Notes under the pieces: generated by a model | Database searches by the model: none | Told to the model about the DNA's origin: nothing | What the model saw: only the letters and a program-made list of their open reading frames with translations | In this document: positions 5,886 through 7,490 of the stretch, one piece after another | How the letters are laid out: each line of letters starts with the position of its first letter | How positions within the stretch are numbered: position 1 is the stretch's first letter | Assembly (NCBI GenBank): GCA_002684175.1 | Contig: NYUU01000139.1 | Location: 1 to 7,490 of the forward strand | Direction: 5' to 3' | Origin: Synechococcus sp. CPC35 | Lineage (GTDB): Bacteria; Cyanobacteriota; Cyanobacteriia; PCC-6307; Cyanobiaceae | DNA: 7,490 nt | Translations under genes and position numbers: made by a program

Positions 5886-5919
5886 GCAGGAAGGAAGCCA
5901 GCCCCAACTTTCTTCCTGC
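5886..5919 (+). terminator. Strong stem-loop after ppk2
   Basis: A 12-bp stem pairs 5886-5897 (GCAGGAAGGAAG) with 5908-5919 (CTTTCTTCCTGC) with a single G-U pair, around a 10-nt loop. It begins 25 nt after the ppk2 stop. No T-run follows on the plus strand (AGCAAAGG, then seven A), so it is not a textbook factor-independent terminator. It could still be a 3'-end stabiliser or a terminator of a non-canonical kind, as is common in cyanobacteria. Confidence 0.5.
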
Positions 5920-5973
5920 AGCAAAGGCGTAAAAAAATGAGCTCGAAATCTGTCCATAGGGATATGTCTCATC

Positions 5974-6103
5974 GCTCAGCCTCGCTGGGCATCTCACTGG
6001 AGGGCTCAGGACCTGGAAAGTCCTCTGGCTTTCACCCTGAAGTGATGGCTCCATCCAAGGGAAAACACGGGTAGGCTGTCATCCTTAAGATTCTCGAAAG
6101 GAT
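5974..6103 (+). other. Cluster of stem-loops, possible small RNA or structured leader
   Basis: Four further stem-loops follow in the spacer after ppk2. They are 5974-5990 (6 bp with one G-U, loop CCTCG), 6008-6024 (AGGAC/GTCCT, 7-nt loop), 6032-6045 (TCAC/GTGA) and 6081-6103 (ATCCTT/AAGGAT). The last one encloses the only AAGGA near the next gene. The series could be a small RNA or a structured 5' leader of the membrane protein gene. No known RNA family was recognised and no promoter was assigned. Confidence 0.3.
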
Positions 6104-6127
6104 TTGCGCGCCTCCTGGCAAGTTCTG

Positions 6128-6352
6128 ATGCGATGCGTGGCCAGCGCCTTGTTTTTACTGGCCCATGGCCTGCTTGTACTTGAGCACATCGCTTTCGGCA
6201 CAGCGCTTCACGGAGTTGCTGAACTGTTCATGGCTCCATGGGCAGTTCGGCACCGCGCCTGGGACATCATCGTGATTGGTCTCATCTTCTGCATCTTCGA
6301 CCTCTGGGGAACGATCCGACTCACCGGCCCTGGATTCAACGGACTGATCTGA
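6128..6352 (+). CDS. Small membrane protein, unknown function
   Basis: A 74-residue protein with a first hydrophobic span at about residues 5-25, an amphipathic middle (GTALHGVAELFMAPWAVRHR region) and a second span at about 46-62 ending in DLWGTIRL. It therefore probably sits as a hairpin in the inner or thylakoid membrane. His13, His20 and His28 lie in or next to the first helix, which is noticeable but not diagnostic. I chose the ATG at 6128. A TTG at 6104 in frame would add eight residues, but its AAGGA (6098-6102) is only 1 nt away, too close to serve it. There is no clear ribosome binding site for 6128 either. I do not recognise a family. It converges on the minus-strand microprotein gene with only 11 nt between the stops. 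Confidence 0.65.
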   Translation: MRCVASALFLLAHGLLVLEHIAFGTALHGVAELFMAPWAVRHRAWDIIVIGLIFCIFDLWGTIRLTGPGFNGLI

Positions 6353-6363
6353 AATCCAGGCCC

Positions 6364-6474
6364 TCATCCATGCAGCCTCTGGTACCAGAACACAGAGACC
6401 TGCCATGACGACCAGATGAACATCAACAGAAAAACCCAGTTCACCCAGGCAGGTCGCTGATCATTTTCGAACAT
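6364..6474 (-). CDS. 36-residue tryptophan-rich single-helix microprotein
   Basis: A short frame that length cut-offs would miss. It starts with ATG at 6474, reads MFENDQRPAWVNWVFLLMFI and continues to a TGA at 6364. The N-terminus is polar (residues 1-8), then a hydrophobic span covers about residues 10-31, and a basic YQRLHG end follows. There are five Trp residues (10, 13, 21, 24, 30) with aromatics spread through the helix. This is the profile of small membrane subunits and regulators rather than of random translation. It lies 50 nt downstream of the 6525-6752 frame on the same strand and converges tidily on the plus-strand membrane protein gene. The ribosome binding site is weak. No family is recognised. 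Confidence is limited by length. Confidence 0.5.
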   Translation of the reverse strand: MFENDQRPAWVNWVFLLMFIWSSWQVSVFWYQRLHG

Positions 6475-6524
6475 CGCCAGGAATCAAATCCACAAACCAG
6501 ATCTTATTAAGGCAAGGATTTCGT

Positions 6525-6752
6525 TCACCGCGACGCCGTCCTCCAGTCCGCAGATCGAAATGAAATCGTTGAACCACGGCTGCGTTTCAGCTCATGCATC
6601 CCTTCAAGCTGGTTATGAACCGCAATCAACTGACGTCGAATGTGATCCGTATGGGGGAGATCAGAAAGAAGACGCAAAACATCTTCGAGTGAACGTTTTG
6701 CATCGATCACCACTCGGCAATCGGAACTTCCAGGCTCATCAAGCACAATCAC
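6525..6752 (-). CDS. Small hypothetical protein with possible non-canonical start
   Basis: At least 75 residues from a GTG at 6752. The sequence is soluble and mostly helical, with a DLPHTDHIRRQLIAVHNQLE segment and a basic, Arg-rich end. The frame stays open upstream, and a strong ribosome binding site (GGAGGA, minus strand, about 6783-6788) lies about 30 nt before this GTG, too far to serve it. It is well placed for a CTG at 6779, which would add nine residues (LSQWISDAL) whose hydrophobic pattern continues smoothly into IVLDEP. The real product may therefore start at 6779 with a rare codon. It shares frame and strand with the SNase-like gene 84 nt upstream and probably its transcript. I do not recognise a family. 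Confidence 0.55.
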   Translation of the reverse strand: MIVLDEPGSSDCRVVIDAKRSLEDVLRLLSDLPHTDHIRRQLIAVHNQLEGMHELKRSRGSTISFRSADWRTASR

Positions 6753-6836
6753 AAGGGCATCTGAGATCCATTGAGACAGAATTCCTCCAGTAGAAATGTC
6801 TGAACATTTACCAAGCAGAGAATTCTCAGCAGAGCT

Positions 6837-7334
6837 TCAGGGTTCACCTCCACCCAAAGCCTCCATTTCATCCCATGGACGGCGTAATCCACCGTTCACA
6901 GACCAGACACCAAGGCGCTTCTGCTGAGCAAAAACTTCGCGCTCAGCGTAATCAAGTTGATCACATTGCCCGAGGGATCCATCCCAGGCGAACACCGCCC
7001 CCCGCTGAACAAGGCTGGCACCGACATCACGACCGTTGATCAGCAATCGCCCCACCAATCGTCCATAGACATCCCTGCCGCGGAAGTCGAATGTGCCTGA
7101 TGCTCCTCGCTTCACCAGGGAGTTCATAGCCGAAGAAGCACGCTGATCCCATGGTTGCTGGCTGGGCCTGGGAGCCTGCAGACAGGCCAGTCGCAGAGCC
7201 CTCCCCTGACCATCGATCTCAATCAGGACTTGCTGGCCATTGGTGACACGCAGCACCTTCACCGGAGTGAGCTCAGCGGAACTGTCGACCGGCAGTGCGA
7301 CTGCGGCCACCACAGAAAGCAGAAACCATCGCAT
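6837..7334 (-). CDS. Secreted SNase-like (thermonuclease family) protein
   Basis: A 165-residue protein with a signal peptide (residues 1-20, MRWFLLSVVAAVALPVDSSA, then E), so it should be exported. A staphylococcal-nuclease-type beta-barrel fold follows: KVLRVTNGQQVLIEI (26-40), LRLACLQAPR (47-56), DVYGRLVGRLLINGRDVGASLVQRGA (88-113) and the C-terminal helix with QQKRLGVWS (137-145). R48 and R92 correspond to the catalytic Arg35 and Arg87 of the family. The positions of Asp40 and Glu43 are Gln53 and Arg56 here, so classic calcium-dependent nuclease activity is doubtful. I chose the ATG at 7334 because it opens directly into the signal peptide. The frame is open to the window edge, but that extension is cysteine-rich and has no plausible secretion signal. 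It may bind or cut nucleic acid in the periplasm; nutrient scavenging is inference. Confidence 0.85.
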   Translation of the reverse strand: MRWFLLSVVAAVALPVDSSAELTPVKVLRVTNGQQVLIEIDGQGRALRLACLQAPRPSQQPWDQRASSAMNSLVKRGASGTFDFRGRDVYGRLVGRLLINGRDVGASLVQRGAVFAWDGSLGQCDQLDYAEREVFAQQKRLGVWSVNGGLRRPWDEMEALGGGEP

Positions 7335-7441
7335 CAAGCACTTTTCACCACAGCCGGCAGTCTGCGTCTGACAAACAGAAGCGGCAATCCCACAGAAATG
7401 TATGTCCGCAAGACCTGCACAACATCGCTCTATCAAAGCTG

Positions 7442-7470
7442 TATTCCGACTCAGGAATAGGTTTTTATTC
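7442..7470. promoter_or_regulatory. Alternating GGAATA/TATTCC half-sites upstream of the SNase-like gene
   Basis: Three copies of one half-site alternate in orientation with 6-nt spacers: TATTCC (7442-7447), GGAATA (7454-7459) and TATTC (7466-7470). Each neighbouring pair is a perfect inverted repeat, so two overlapping palindromes or two exclusive hairpins are possible. The location is about 110-135 nt upstream of the SNase-like start on the minus strand. The TTTTT at 7462-7466 would also allow reading it as a weak plus-strand terminator. No regulator is assigned. Confidence 0.35.
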
Positions 7471-7490
7471 AAATCCAAAATTCTCAACAT

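Noticed and set aside
7155..7460. 101-codon plus-strand frame opposite the SNase-like gene
   Set aside because: Antisense to a gene with signal peptide and recognised fold; no domain seen.
7335..7490. 52-residue N-terminal extension of the SNase-like protein to the window edge
   Set aside because: It would bury the signal peptide, is unusually cysteine-rich, and overlaps alternating palindromes typical of a control region.
1..7490. CRISPR array, insertion sequence, tRNA or rRNA gene
   Set aside because: No regularly spaced direct repeats, no transposase frame with terminal repeats, and no cloverleaf or rRNA-like stretch was seen by eye on either strand.

Overview
The window reads as chromosomal DNA of a marine picocyanobacterium (Synechococcus/Cyanobium type). 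The strongest lineage markers are an adjacent pair of cyanobacteria-restricted families recognised by sequence (DUF3038 followed by DUF4335), compact gene spacing, few strong Shine-Dalgarno sites, and many short conserved-looking membrane proteins. The lineage is inferred from recognition, not from a search.

Layout from left to right. Positions 1-385 hold no gene I can support, but carry two clear imperfect inverted repeats, one ending 6 nt before the first start codon. Positions 386-1566 hold the DUF3038-DUF4335 pair, translationally coupled, with a stem-loop just after. Positions 1567-1853 are mostly non-coding, with one doubtful small frame. A two-helix membrane protein (1854-2243, +) converges on and overlaps by 37 nt a secreted EF-hand protein (2207-2689, -). 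A short divergent region with nested inverted repeats separates the EF-hand gene from a two-component operon (2826-4893, +). The regulator and kinase of that operon are colinear with enterobacterial OmpR and EnvZ. A class I-like polyphosphate kinase 2 gene (4950-5861, +) follows 56 nt later, preceded by a nine-codon mini-frame with a strong ribosome binding site. A 266-nt spacer with five stem-loops leads to a small membrane protein (6128-6352, +). The right end is a minus-strand group: a secreted SNase-like protein (7334 to 6837), a small soluble protein of unknown function, and a 36-residue tryptophan-rich single-helix microprotein (6474 to 6364).

How the genes may work together: EnvZ/OmpR-type sensing of the envelope or osmotic state may control the divergent calcium-binding secreted protein and possibly the downstream polyphosphate kinase. 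This rests only on gene order and promoter symmetry. The points most worth checking are the very OmpR/EnvZ-like signalling pair in a cyanobacterial setting, loss of the phosphatase-motif Thr/Asn in its kinase, loss of two active-site acids in the SNase-like protein, the unannotated-looking microprotein, and the structured intergenic regions. I saw no tRNA, rRNA, CRISPR array or insertion sequence.
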